From Bog-473 sp963807675 (GTDB lineage Bacteria > Actinomycetota > Acidimicrobiia > Acidimicrobiales > RAAP-2), in NCBI GenBank assembly GCA_963807675.1, contig CAWECP010000001.1, positions 1 through 64,000 of the forward strand: a stretch of DNA of 64,000 nucleotides, in the 5' to 3' direction. The translations under genes and the position numbers were made by a program. A model generated the notes under the pieces. That model searched no databases. It was not told the origin of the DNA and saw nothing but the letters and a program-made list of their open reading frames with translations. Shown here piece by piece: positions 9,201-17,654 of the stretch (position 1 is the first letter of the stretch; each line of letters begins with the position of its first letter).

Positions 9201-9679
9201 GTTCGCTTCCACCCTCCGCTGTCCGGGCCATCGTCGAGAGTGAGTGGCCCGGCGCGGTCGCGTGGGCCGGACGCCACGGCTGGGCTGTCACACTCCAGCC
9301 CGACGAGTTGGCGCTCAGGGGTGCCACGTACCACCCCGCCGTCCATCGGCTCGTCGAGTTCGTCGCCCACCTCGATGACTACAAGGCCCTGCCGCCAGCA
9401 TGGCGGGTGGTGGTTCCGGGTACAGACGACGCCGCTGGCCCGGCACACTTCCCAACGCCCGGGCCGGAGGCTTCCATCTTCCACAGCAACCTCGTCCTCT
9501 GCGCGCCCTGGAACCGCCTGGCCTACAAGAGCGTCAACGACGCTGGGCCGCACACCGACTGGGGTGGGCCAGAGGGGTGGCTCAACCTCGGTGGCGATCA
9601 CACGACGGCCCACACCTTGGGCGACATGCTCGCCTCCATCGACCGCTTCTTGCGCCTGAGTCCGGGGATGATGGGATGA
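9197..9679 (+). CDS. E2-like ubiquitin-conjugating enzyme homologue
   Basis: A 160-residue protein in the position of BilB (E2). It contains a single cysteine, C102, in FHSNLVLCAPWNR. The layout (His-x-Asn six residues before Cys) echoes the HPN...C active site of E2 enzymes. A conserved-looking C-terminal helix contains HTLGDMLASIDRFL. An E2 accepts the modifier from the E1 as a thioester and passes it to target proteins. The start is GTG overlapping the Ubl stop, and its stop overlaps the JAB start (ATGA), so the first three genes are translationally coupled. Sequence identity to known E2 proteins could not be measured here; the call relies on gene order and the lone Cys. Confidence 0.7.
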   Translation: MSSLPPSAVRAIVESEWPGAVAWAGRHGWAVTLQPDELALRGATYHPAVHRLVEFVAHLDDYKALPPAWRVVVPGTDDAAGPAHFPTPGPEASIFHSNLVLCAPWNRLAYKSVNDAGPHTDWGGPEGWLNLGGDHTTAHTLGDMLASIDRFLRLSPGMMG

Positions 9680-10197
9680 CCGACGGATACCGTCTCAAGC
9701 CGCTTCCCCGAGCAACCGCTCGCGGTCGGCTCGTCGTCGCTGAACGCGTGCTGGCCGCGACCTCCGCCGCGCTTCGGGCTGCGGGCTCACTCGATCCGCC
9801 CCACGAAGGCCTCGTGTTCTGGCTCGGCCGGGAATGCGACCAAGACACCCTCGTCCTGTCCTCCTGCCGGCCCCGATGCGAGTCGGGTCCGCGATTCGTC
9901 CGCGCCGACGAGGCCAGCATCGGGGATGTTTCGCGCGCCGCCCGTGCCATGCGGCTCGGCATCGTCGCCCAGGTCCACAGCCACCCCGGCGACGGCGTCG
10001 TTCACTCCGACGGTGACGACGACCTCGTGCTCATGCCGTTCGAGGGCATGTTCTCCATCGTGGTGGCGCGGTATGGGCTCGGCGGAATCCTCCCCACCGA
10101 GGGCTCTGGGCTGCACCAGATGCGGGACGGCCGTTGGGTCCTCGTCGAGCAGCCCGAACCCGCTCTCGTCGTCGCGCCGGCTGCCATCGAGGGCTGA
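9676..10197 (+). CDS. JAB/JAMM metallopeptidase (deubiquitinase-like)
   Basis: The 173-residue protein has the complete JAMM zinc motif: Glu44 (EGLVFWLG), then HSHPGDGVVHSDGD at residues 101-114, that is H-x-H-P-x6-S-x2-D. JAMM enzymes cleave after a C-terminal glycine of ubiquitin-like proteins. In Bil systems the third gene (BilC) is such an enzyme and can mature the modifier or remove it from targets. The ATG at 9676 overlaps the E2 stop by ATGA. The next gene starts 3 bases after this one. Confidence 0.9.
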   Translation: MTDGYRLKPLPRATARGRLVVAERVLAATSAALRAAGSLDPPHEGLVFWLGRECDQDTLVLSSCRPRCESGPRFVRADEASIGDVSRAARAMRLGIVAQVHSHPGDGVVHSDGDDDLVLMPFEGMFSIVVARYGLGGILPTEGSGLHQMRDGRWVLVEQPEPALVVAPAAIEG

Positions 10198-10200
10198 TGC

Positions 10201-11559
10201 GTGGACTCGTTTTCCGAACGCAGACTCGTGCGCACCCGGAGCTACACCGGTGGGCTCGCACCGACATCACCAGCCGGGGTGTCGTGCGCCCCAGACCTTG
10301 CGGAGACCTTCGAGGGTCAGGCGGCGGTATTGACGGCGGTGAACCTCCTCGCACGCTCCCACCCCTCGGTCCTCCTCAGGGCGCCGGACGTTCCCCTCGT
10401 CCAGCCGTCGCCCTTCAGCGGAGCATCACTCGTCGATGCGTGCCAGCGCATCGTGACGGGGATCGACCCAGCGAACCGTTTCGAGTCCGTCTCATCAATC
10501 ACGGGCGACATCCCGACTATGGGACTCGGTGCGGCGTGTGGCCCTGCGACAGTGCACTGTGGCGGACGCCGCTGGACGGCCGTGGTCTCGTCGTCACCTG
10601 TCGACACCGTCCCCGACCGGGCGAGCCTCATCGGGTTAGGCCTTGCCGTGACCCAGGCGTCGGCGGCCATCTTTCGCCTGTCCCTTGGGATGTCAGTTCT
10701 CCTCGATTCGGCCGTCTCACTCTGGGCTCTGGATCAAGGCGACCAACCGACCGGGCCGTCCGACCTCGCCGCCATCGACCTCGGCTCAGTCTGGCTCGTG
10801 GGCGCCGGCGCGGTCGGGTCATGCCTCGCATGGTGGGTCAACCTCATCGGTGTGCGAGGACATTGGGTCGTCATCGACAACGACGTGGTCAAGGCGCTTA
10901 ACCTCGACCGCAGCCTCGCCTTCCTCGCGGTGCACACCGGCGAGTTCGGCGGCTCCGCGGCCATGAAGGCCGACGTGGTGGCCGGACTCCTTGACGGAGC
11001 GACCTCCTTCCCGAGAGCTTGGCGCGACTGGGCGGCCACGGACGCCTCCTCACCCGATGTCCTCTTTCTCGCCGCCAACGAGGACGGCGTCCGCCCGGCG
11101 GTCGCCGCCTACAGCCACCCGGCGGTTCTGGCAGCGACCACCTCCCACAACTGGACGGCTGAACTCCACCGTCACCTCGTCCTGCGGGACGGATGCGTCA
11201 CCTGCCGCTTCCCCGAGGGCGCCCCTATCTTCGAGTGTGCGACGGGCGACCTCGACGAGCCGACCTCGGCTGCTCCGGCGCCGGCTGAGGAAGCCCCGTC
11301 CGGCGACATGTCCCTGCCCTTCCTGTCTGCCTCGGCCGGACTGCTCGGCACTGTCGCGCTACTCCACGTGCAGTACGGCCGCTGGGAGATCCACGAACGC
11401 AACCACTGGGCGCTCGCATTCGACCCCGCCCTCGAACCCCTCAGCTCGCGAACCTGGCCGCACTGGACGTCCTGTGGGGCGATCGCGGACGTGGCGGCAC
11501 GGCGGGCCATTCATGGCAGAACTCGCTGGTCGAATCTCGACGCCGGCCTCGCCTCCTGA
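10201..11559 (+). CDS. E1-like ThiF-family adenylating enzyme
   Basis: The 452-residue protein has an adenylation domain from about residue 192: nucleotide motif VWLVGAGAVGS (198-207), the acidic end of the next strand (VVIDND, D226), and the NLDR motif whose Arg237 matches the arginine finger of ThiF/E1 enzymes. A CxxC (C332, C335) and C346 lie in the variable C-terminal part and may bind zinc or serve as the thioester site. The first 190 residues are not recognisable to me and could be the inactive half typical of larger E1 proteins. E1 enzymes adenylate the modifier C-terminus and charge the E2. It is the last gene of the operon and is followed by a terminator hairpin. Confidence 0.85.
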   Translation: MDSFSERRLVRTRSYTGGLAPTSPAGVSCAPDLAETFEGQAAVLTAVNLLARSHPSVLLRAPDVPLVQPSPFSGASLVDACQRIVTGIDPANRFESVSSITGDIPTMGLGAACGPATVHCGGRRWTAVVSSSPVDTVPDRASLIGLGLAVTQASAAIFRLSLGMSVLLDSAVSLWALDQGDQPTGPSDLAAIDLGSVWLVGAGAVGSCLAWWVNLIGVRGHWVVIDNDVVKALNLDRSLAFLAVHTGEFGGSAAMKADVVAGLLDGATSFPRAWRDWAATDASSPDVLFLAANEDGVRPAVAAYSHPAVLAATTSHNWTAELHRHLVLRDGCVTCRFPEGAPIFECATGDLDEPTSAAPAPAEEAPSGDMSLPFLSASAGLLGTVALLHVQYGRWEIHERNHWALAFDPALEPLSSRTWPHWTSCGAIADVAARRAIHGRTRWSNLDAGLAS

Positions 11560-11599
11560 CCCGGCCCGCCGACCAGCAGACGTCCGCCCCTGAGGGCGT

Positions 11600-11630
11600 C
11601 CGGCCTTCGGGCCACAAACCCGAAGGCCGG
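11600..11630 (+). terminator. Terminator-like hairpin after the ubiquitin-like operon
   Basis: A perfect 12-bp stem, ccggccttcggg and cccgaaggccgg, closes a 7-base loop 40 bases after the E1 stop. No T-run follows, as is common for high-GC actinobacterial terminators. Confidence 0.65.
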
Positions 11631-11733
11631 CCCGTCGCTGGGCTTGGGCCGGTCCGGACTTGCCCCGCCTCAACTGGCCGGCGTGTCCCATATGTTCATC
11701 GACAGCGGCGTGGCAGTCGCCCAGTACATCGCC

Positions 11734-11969
11734 GGTTTCGCGACGCATTTCGGGGCGATCATGGGCGACCATTTGCTTGCTATCGTGACCAGCCCGTCTG
11801 GTCTCCGCGCTCCGGCTTTGAGCGAACGGTGAACCAGAGCAGACTTGACCCTTCGGGGCTCTGAGCTGCGGGTATGGCCCCAAAATCACCCTTCGGCGGC
11901 GGCCACGAGACATGGGTTTACTGAATGCTTTCCAACCTCGACACCGAGGGATGGCGGAAGATGGAAGCC
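11734..11969 (+). repeat. Dispersed direct repeat, copy B
   Basis: Boxes in order: ggtttcgcgacgcat (box 1), tttgcttgctatcgtga (box 2), hairpin arms cagagc...gctctg, box 3 gagctgcgggt, box 4 cacgagacatgggtttactg continuing to tgctttccaacc, and a weak purine-rich box 5. Between the terminator and this copy, and from here to 12132, I see no supportable gene. Confidence 0.85.
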
Positions 11970-12132
11970 GGTGGATGGACGGTCCGTACGGCTGGAATCA
12001 ATGCTCTCTCTGACGGCACCAACGCTGGCCCCACCAAGGAAGTGGTTTGGATTCGACTAACCCACGGACCCACGGTCAACCCAGGATTAACCGGGATTAA
12101 CCGGGGATTAACCGACGGCTCGGCCCGTCGGA

Positions 12133-12861
12133 CTAGGCGCGGTCCAGGTTGATGAGGAACTCCATGGCCCCGGTGTTGCCGGTTTCGGCTGGGCCACCGC
12201 TCGGGTTGGAGATGTCCCAGTCGGAAAACGTGATCGGGATCGCGCCGCTGACCTCAATCAGGTCGCCTGAGCGCCGGGCCGTGAGATGAAAGCTGACGGT
12301 CCGCGTCACGCCGTGCATGCTGAGGGTCCCCGTCGCCTGCTCGGTGATCTCCGCGCCCCCTGCGGGCACCGACCCCAGGTCGATCGGCTGGGTCAGGGCG
12401 AACGTGGCCGTTGGGTACATCGCGGTGTCCATGATCCGGCCCTGGAACTGCTCGTCGCGTAGGGATTCGTCGCTGGTGACCTTGGTCAGGTCGACTGAGA
12501 ACCGCGCCGTGGTCACCCTGGTGGCCGAGATCGTCAGGCTCCCGGTTACCGCGCTGGTACGGCCGACGGCGGTATGAGACTGGCCGAACAGAGTCTCTTG
12601 CACCCTCTAGCCCGCCTGCGAACCGCTGGTCACATCCCACACTCCGTCGACGGCCGCCGTGGTTGTGGGGGTGGGGGAAGCGGCGGCTCGGCTGGGAGCG
12701 CTCGTGGAGCTTTCCGAGGACAAGCTCAGCGGGGCTGGAGCTGGGCCTTCGATGAAATGGAAGAACACGAACGGCCCGCCGATCACCACGATCGCGACCA
12801 CCCCGACCGCACCAATCAGCCAACGCCCCCAGTGGCGCCTCATCGACCGGAACAACCGCAT
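12133..12861 (-). pseudogene. Membrane-anchored YceI-family protein with an in-frame amber codon
   Basis: YceI proteins form a lipocalin-like barrel that binds isoprenoid or other lipids in the envelope. The start at 12861 (MRLFRSMRRH) has GGAGG upstream. A membrane anchor (residues 12-34) and a Ser/Ala/Pro/Thr linker lead to the domain start VDGVWDVTSGSQAG. There the codon at 12607-12609 is TAG, and the same frame continues RVQETLFGQSHTAVG through the rest of the domain (TARFSVDLTKV, RDEQFQGRIMDTAMYPTATF, GTLSMHGVTR). Relatives typically have Tyr at that place, so one substitution explains the stop. Without suppression only a short anchored peptide is made. It is a recent nonsense mutation or a base-call error. 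Confidence 0.8.
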
Positions 12862-13202
12862 CGTCACCTCCCAGGGATTAAGACTCGCCTGGCTGGCATT
12901 GTCCGTGCCTCGCCTCTCGATGTCCTGCGAAAACGCTGACACCCCGCTGAGAAAATTCGGTGTGCGAAGCCCGTTTGCGTCAACAGGTGGGACAGCACCG
13001 AGAACCGGGCCAAGTCCCGATACCCCGTATCTCGACCTCTCCACCCACCTCCGGCCTCGACTGGGCGGCCGCCCGGCACCGCTGATCCTCAGGCGACTGA
13101 GGAGTAGGGGTAAGTGAAGGCAGCCTGCGGAACCGGAGCGTGGTTCGCTCTTGTCTGAGTAAACAGCGTGTTGCACAGGATGTATTGCACGATCCACAGC
13201 AA
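12862..13202. other. Intergenic stretch upstream of the YceI gene
   Basis: The YceI frame stays open upstream on the minus strand, but that part has no domain character. I see no gene and no clear repeat. The divergent promoters of the two flanking genes presumably lie here. Confidence 0.35.
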
Positions 13203-13502
13203 ATGGCGGATACTGCATGGGGTTTCGGCCAGACTGCGACCGTGGTGAGCTTTCTTCTGTCCGCGACATTCGCATGCGGTGTCCTCATAGCTGTCGCCCA
13301 TGTCATGAACCAGCGATTCATCGCCCCCGTCTACGACGTCGCGGCGAATCTCACTGCCTTCGGGTGTGCCATTGGGGCCTCCATTCTGCTTGGTCACCCA
13401 GTCCCCGCGATCCTGTCCGGCGTGGCCGTCCTGTGCTGGCTCGTTCTCGCACGGCGAACGTTCTTCGATCGCCGCGAACGACGTGACGAGGAACCTTGCT
13501 GA
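13203..13502 (+). CDS. Small hydrophobic membrane protein, unrecognised
   Basis: About 99 residues from the ATG at 13203 (MADTAWGFGQ). Three hydrophobic segments can be seen: VVSFLLSATFACGVLIAVAH, LTAFGCAIGASILLG and AILSGVAVLCWLVLA, followed by a charged cytoplasmic-looking tail (RRTFFDRRERRDEE). I do not recognise the family. An in-frame GTG at 13140 would add 21 residues. It may be a small integral membrane protein; conservation would have to be shown. Confidence 0.45.
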   Translation: MADTAWGFGQTATVVSFLLSATFACGVLIAVAHVMNQRFIAPVYDVAANLTAFGCAIGASILLGHPVPAILSGVAVLCWLVLARRTFFDRRERRDEEPC

Positions 13503-13671
13503 CTAAAGGTGCAGAAATGCCGATACCGACCATCCGGAGTGACCCGGTACGCCGGGCTGGGGTGCCTCCATGCAGGCACTTCGGGGTCGGGTTTGAATCG
13601 ACGGCGGGCGTCGCGTGGCCCGTTCTCCCAAAGCTGTCCTCCAGGTGGTGGACGTAGGTCGGCGCCGATCG

Positions 13672-14454
13672 TCAGCGGCGGCGAGCGAACACGAGAGAGG
13701 CGGTGAGGGGGCGGACGATCCACCCGTCGTAGCGCGAGTCGATGAGCGCCTCGACCTCGGCGAGCATTGCCTCGCGGGCTTCAGGGTCGGCCATCGCCCG
13801 ACTGTTCGAGTCGGTCCGCTTGAGCTCCGTGTAGTCCCGAGCCGTGTAGCGCTGGTCCCAGCGGTAGCGATGGATCGAAGGCTCTGCGAACTCTGGCGAG
13901 GCGACGATCTCTTCGACGAACGAGGGAACAAGCTCCTCGTGTGTGGGGACAGGGTCGTGCGTTCCCGGCAGTCCGTGGCGGCTGAACACGTGATGGACCT
14001 CGTCGAAGAAGCCGCGGTCAGCGGGAGAAGCGACTTGGTTGAGCGCGATCAGCGCCAGGTGCCCGCCGGGTCGGAGCAGGGCCGCCGGTCGGGTCATCCG
14101 CGCCTCGGGCGGCACCCAGTGGTAGCTCGATGCGGCCACGACCGCGTCGAACGAGCCCGGCGCGAGGTCGACGTGCTCGAAGGGCCCGATGACGACGTCG
14201 ACGGTCGGGAGGTTGCGGGCGAGGACGGCTGCCAGGTGGGCACCCAACTCGACGGCGGTCACTCTGGCGCCTCGGGCAACGAGGCCTTTCGTGGCTTGGC
14301 CTGTACCTGGACCGACCTCGACCACGGCTGGCGACCGCGGCAGTGCGGCGGCCAGCTCGTCGAAGAGGTCATCGGGGTAGCCGGGGCGCACCCTGTCGTA
14401 GAGCTCGGCAACCTCATCGAAGCCAACGCGCCAGGCTTGCGGAAGGTCGGGCAT
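13672..14454 (-). CDS. Class I SAM-dependent methyltransferase
   Basis: A 260-residue protein. The SAM-binding motif I is VVEVGPGTGQATKGLV (about residues 44-59), followed by the acidic end of the second strand (VTAVELGAHL), motif GPFEHVDLAPGSFDAVVAA, and the post-II loop LLRPGGHLALIAL. It matches the common Methyltransf_11-like group with an SYHWV motif. The substrate cannot be told. A long open frame on the other strand (13615-14499) is its antisense shadow. It is divergent from another methyltransferase at 14632. Confidence 0.85.
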   Translation of the reverse strand: MPDLPQAWRVGFDEVAELYDRVRPGYPDDLFDELAAALPRSPAVVEVGPGTGQATKGLVARGARVTAVELGAHLAAVLARNLPTVDVVIGPFEHVDLAPGSFDAVVAASSYHWVPPEARMTRPAALLRPGGHLALIALNQVASPADRGFFDEVHHVFSRHGLPGTHDPVPTHEELVPSFVEEIVASPEFAEPSIHRYRWDQRYTARDYTELKRTDSNSRAMADPEAREAMLAEVEALIDSRYDGWIVRPLTASLVFARRR

Positions 14455-14631
14455 TCACATCTTGCTAGCCCATCACCCCACCCAGATCCACTCATCTGAG
14501 GAATTGCCGACCAGCGGAGCGCCGAGTGGGAACCAGTCCGTCATCGCGCAAACGACAACCTGTCCCGAAACGCCGGCTGAAGACGTGAGGCTGCAGTCTC
14601 ACGACGGAGCGCTGTGACACGATTGCGTCGT

Positions 14632-15363
14632 ATGCCTGCCTCGCCGTACTACCGATCGGATCTGGCGCGCATCCATCACGAAGGGTTCGGGTTCCACGCG
14701 GATGCGGTGGCACCCGGGATTCTGACCATCCTCGAGCCCGTCCTGGAGCGGTCCGGGCTCGTCCTGGAGCTCGGTTGTGGATCCGGGTTGTTCACGAAGT
14801 ACCTCGTCGAGGCAGGCCATCGGGTACTCGCGACCGATGCGTCTCCGGCCATGGTCGAGCTTGCCCGTGACTTCGTTCCCACGGTGCCGGTCGAGGTCCT
14901 TCGGCTTCCCGAGGATCCGCTGCCGACCGCCGATGCGATCGTCAGTGTCGGTCATGCGTTGAGCTACCTCGACAGCGAGGAAGAAATCGATCGTTCGCTG
15001 GCCGCCATGGCGGGTGCGCTCGAGGACTCCGGGGTCCTCGCGTTCGACATCTGCGACCTGGAGTGGGGATCTGCCCGGCGCGGGCAGCCGCCCGGGGTCT
15101 GGTTCGGAGAGGACTGGGTGCTCACGACGCGTCGCTCGGTCATCGGTGATCGGATCTTCCGGCGTGAGATGACGATGTTCGTCCGTGACGGCGAACTCTG
15201 GCGTCGTGATGACGAGACGCACGACAACGTGCTCATCGACACCGGCCGACTCCCAGAGTTCCTTGCTCGGTTCGGCGTCGACGCGGACGTCCGCCAGGCC
15301 TTCGGCAACGAGACACTGCTTGCCGGACTCGTCGCGGTCGTCGGCCGCCGCCGAGCCCCCTGA
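14632..15363 (+). CDS. Class I SAM-dependent methyltransferase
   Basis: The 243-residue protein carries motif I LVLELGCGSGLFTKYLV, the following VLATDASPAM, and AIVSVGHALSYLDSEEEI. The central beta-strand region (LAFDICDLEW, then a basic set of strands with MTMFVRDGELW) is typical of the Methyltransf_25-like small-molecule methyltransferases. An upstream GTG at 14614 would add six residues. The substrate is not predictable. It is divergently arranged with the methyltransferase at 13672-14454, with which it shares no close similarity. Confidence 0.8.
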   Translation: MPASPYYRSDLARIHHEGFGFHADAVAPGILTILEPVLERSGLVLELGCGSGLFTKYLVEAGHRVLATDASPAMVELARDFVPTVPVEVLRLPEDPLPTADAIVSVGHALSYLDSEEEIDRSLAAMAGALEDSGVLAFDICDLEWGSARRGQPPGVWFGEDWVLTTRRSVIGDRIFRREMTMFVRDGELWRRDDETHDNVLIDTGRLPEFLARFGVDADVRQAFGNETLLAGLVAVVGRRRAP

Positions 15364-15595
15364 CCGGGACCACCTGACGCACCTGCCCCATACCGCCGGG
15401 ACACGGCCGGAGCGGATGGCCATTGCTCGTTCGGCGACGGCACATGTACTCGGAGAGTTCCGGCAACGAAGGCCCACGGACGCCGAGAAGTCCAACGCTC
15501 ATGAATTATCAATCCGATTCCCGCAAGGAGCGTATTCGGATTCTGTGAGCCGGAGGACCCGTCGCTCGGACCACCACACCGAGCGGCGGCGAGCC

Positions 15596-16032
15596 GTGAT
15601 CCCCTGTACCAATCATCTGATCGTCGCACCGCTGTGGGTTGCCTTTGAGGCGAACCTCGGAACTCTGCTTCGCAGCTGCGATGCCGTTGGGGCTTGGGTG
15701 GCCGTGCCAGAACCGACCACTATCTCCACGCGCTCAAGGTCGGCGACACTCTCTCATCGCGGCCCTGTTTACATCGGGTTTCCTCCAAGCTCGGCTGGAT
15801 CGAGCGGCAGCAAAATCGGGGCCCAGATCATTGGGGTCGAGCTGGACGAGGACTCGATCTCGTTGGCCCAGGTCCCTCAAGCCAAGCGCAAGAGCATCAT
15901 CCTTCTTGGGCACGAACACTCCGGACTTCCTCTCGAGGTGTGGCCGTTCCTCGATCAGGTCGTCGAGATCCCGATGATGGGAGTCGGTAGTTCACTCAAT
16001 GTGGCGTTCGCTGGTCCGCTACAAGCTCAGTC
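15596..16032 (+). pseudogene. SpoU/TrmH-family RNA methyltransferase, multiply frameshifted
   Basis: Pieces of a SPOUT-class RNA ribose methyltransferase appear in order but in different frames. They are VAFEANLGTLLRSCDAVGAW (N-x-G-x3-R motif), then HYLHALKVGDTLSSRPCLHR in a second frame after about 15715. IGAQIIGVELDEDSISLA, LLGHEHSGLP and EIPMMGVGSSLNVAFAG return to the first frame, and SLVRYKL follows in another. At least three indels are needed. The 3' end runs directly into an IS256-family transposase remnant. The gene is dead. Confidence 0.8.
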
Positions 16033-16256
16033 CACCTTCGCCACACGGTGCGTCTGCGCACCAAGGTGACCAAGGGGCCGGGCTCTCGGGCGGCGGGCCT
16101 GGCCATGGCCTACAAGCTGATCGAGTCGGCCCAGACGCGCTGGCGGGCGGTCAACGCACCCCACTTGGTCGCGCTGGTCCGTGCCCGTGCGACGTTCGAG
16201 AAGGGGGTGATGGTCGAGCGAACTGACGAGCAGGACCAGGAGGTCGCCGCTAATCG
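16033..16256 (+). pseudogene. IS256-family (mutator) transposase, C-terminal remnant
   Basis: About 70 codons encode LRHTVRLRTKVTKGPGSRAA, GLAMAYKLIESAQTRWRAVN and APHLVALVRARATFEKG, the characteristic tail of IS256-type transposases. The catalytic domain is missing. The remnant abuts the broken SpoU gene, so an insertion followed by deletion is likely. Confidence 0.75.
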
Positions 16257-16379
16257 GTCAGATTCTCATCCACAAGTCACAAGTCTTGACTATTTCTCTG
16301 AAGGCTCGTGGCTTCCCTCTTCGGAATATCCCGTGGACCAAGAGAGTTGAAGGCACATGTCAGTGAGGATCTGCACCTC

Positions 16380-16838
16380 TTAGTCTATGGGAAGAGGGGG
16401 TACCATCTTCCATTCGGCCAGTTCGACCACGACTCCAGCTGGGCCATCGAGAAAGACCAGTCGGCGATCGTGAAAGTCCATGAGAGCGTTCCTCGGCGTG
16501 TGTCCATAGTCCGCAAAACGGGCGAGAGTGGCATCGAGGTCGTCGACCCGGAAGCAGACGTGATTGAAGCCGGACCGGGCGAGGCAGCCGGATCCTTCGT
16601 CAACCTCGAGGTGTGGGTGGTGAAAGCGCAGGAGCTGAACCTCTTGGCGCACCGGGGCACCATGGAGCACCAAGGTCACGTGGTCTGCTTCCCACTCGGG
16701 GATTCCCATGAATCCCGACATGACCTCACCGGAGGCCACGACCGCCTTGTCGCGCCGAAAGCCGAGAATCGCCAGAAACGTCTCGGCTCCTTCTAGGTCG
16801 CTCACCGCCAGCGTGATGTGGTCAAACCCAGCGGACAT
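16380..16838 (-). CDS. VOC-superfamily (glyoxalase-like) protein
   Basis: A 152-residue single-chain vicinal-oxygen-chelate protein with paired beta-alpha-beta-beta-beta modules: FDHITLAVSDLEGAETFLAI at the N-terminus and FNHVCFRVDDLDATLARFAD in the second half. Candidate metal ligands are His in the first strand (FDHITL), His in NHVCF and Glu near the C-terminus (VVELAEW). Members include glyoxalases, dioxygenases and epimerases; the reaction here is unknown. It is followed on the same strand (upstream) by a SnoaL-like gene and the two may be co-expressed. Confidence 0.8.
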   Translation of the reverse strand: MSAGFDHITLAVSDLEGAETFLAILGFRRDKAVVASGEVMSGFMGIPEWEADHVTLVLHGAPVRQEVQLLRFHHPHLEVDEGSGCLARSGFNHVCFRVDDLDATLARFADYGHTPRNALMDFHDRRLVFLDGPAGVVVELAEWKMVPPLPID

Positions 16839-16862
16839 GTCGCCTCCTTTCGGCGTGCTCGT

Positions 16863-17408
16863 TCAGCTTCGATGCCGAGTTCGCTCGATCAACTCGTTGC
16901 ACGGTCGGTCCTCATCGATCAGCTTGGCCGCCTGTTCGTTTCCAGTGACGGGCAGCCCTGAGGGATCGAGCGCGCCGATCTGGACCAGGAGCGATGCTTG
17001 ATCCCAGTAGATGTGCTCCGACGCCACTCGGCTGTCCTCGAAGCCGGCGACGACCACGACCGGCAGACGCACAGTTTTACCAGTAGGTGCCATGCCGGGT
17101 AAGAGAGTATCCATGACGCAGTCGTGGGTGAAGTTCATGATGAGCTCGTCGACTACCCGGTTACTCCCGAGCGTCCTAGACACATGCGTGATGGCGACAT
17201 CGTCTGGCCAATGCCCGATGAAGTAGGAGTCGTAGAAGGCCCGCACTGCGGCAGCCCCCACGCCGCCGGCCAGCGTGGGCAGGTGGGTGACGCGCGGGTG
17301 CTCCGTCATGGTCGCCATGGTGGCGTTAAGATCCTTGGTTTCGAATTCGCTCGCCACATGGGCGTCGAAGACAGCTCCTAAATCAGAGCCAAATGACTCG
17401 TTCAACAT
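16863..17408 (-). CDS. SnoaL/NTF2-fold protein (ester cyclase-like)
   Basis: A 181-residue protein with the alpha-plus-beta cone pattern of SnoaL-like polyketide cyclases: FDAHVASEFETKDLNATMAT helix, GAAAVRAFYDSYF, then strands with DELIMNFTHDCVMDTLLPG and TGKTVRLPVVVVAGFEDSRV, SEHIYWDQASLL. It belongs to the group that shows up near VOC proteins and other small-molecule enzymes. The substrate is unknown. The gene is 24 bases upstream of the VOC gene on the same strand, so one operon is likely. Confidence 0.7.
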   Translation of the reverse strand: MLNESFGSDLGAVFDAHVASEFETKDLNATMATMTEHPRVTHLPTLAGGVGAAAVRAFYDSYFIGHWPDDVAITHVSRTLGSNRVVDELIMNFTHDCVMDTLLPGMAPTGKTVRLPVVVVAGFEDSRVASEHIYWDQASLLVQIGALDPSGLPVTGNEQAAKLIDEDRPCNELIERTRHRS

Positions 17409-17654
17409 GGTGCCTCCTCTAGAAATCGAGGATTCTTCTGCATGGTCGGACGGTTCTCTGTCGACATATTCTATGTCCCGAACGGTGAACCTGCCGAGAC
17501 GACCCTGCGCGGGACGTTAGCGGTCAGCCCCGGCACAAGTAGCCTCAGTGCTGAGCTTCATTTGCTGAAGTTCGCCGATAACGCCTGTGGGTGTCGAGAA
17601 CCTTGTCCAGGCCTCCCGGCCTGGACTTTGGCGCAGGATTACGGCGAGCACCCG

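Noticed and set aside
11925..12152. 75-codon ORF beginning in repeat box 4
   Set aside because: Starts inside the repeat and runs into unrelated sequence; other copies stop early or diverge, so it is not treated as a gene.
13615..14499. 294-codon open frame on the plus strand
   Set aside because: Antisense to a methyltransferase with a full SAM motif set.
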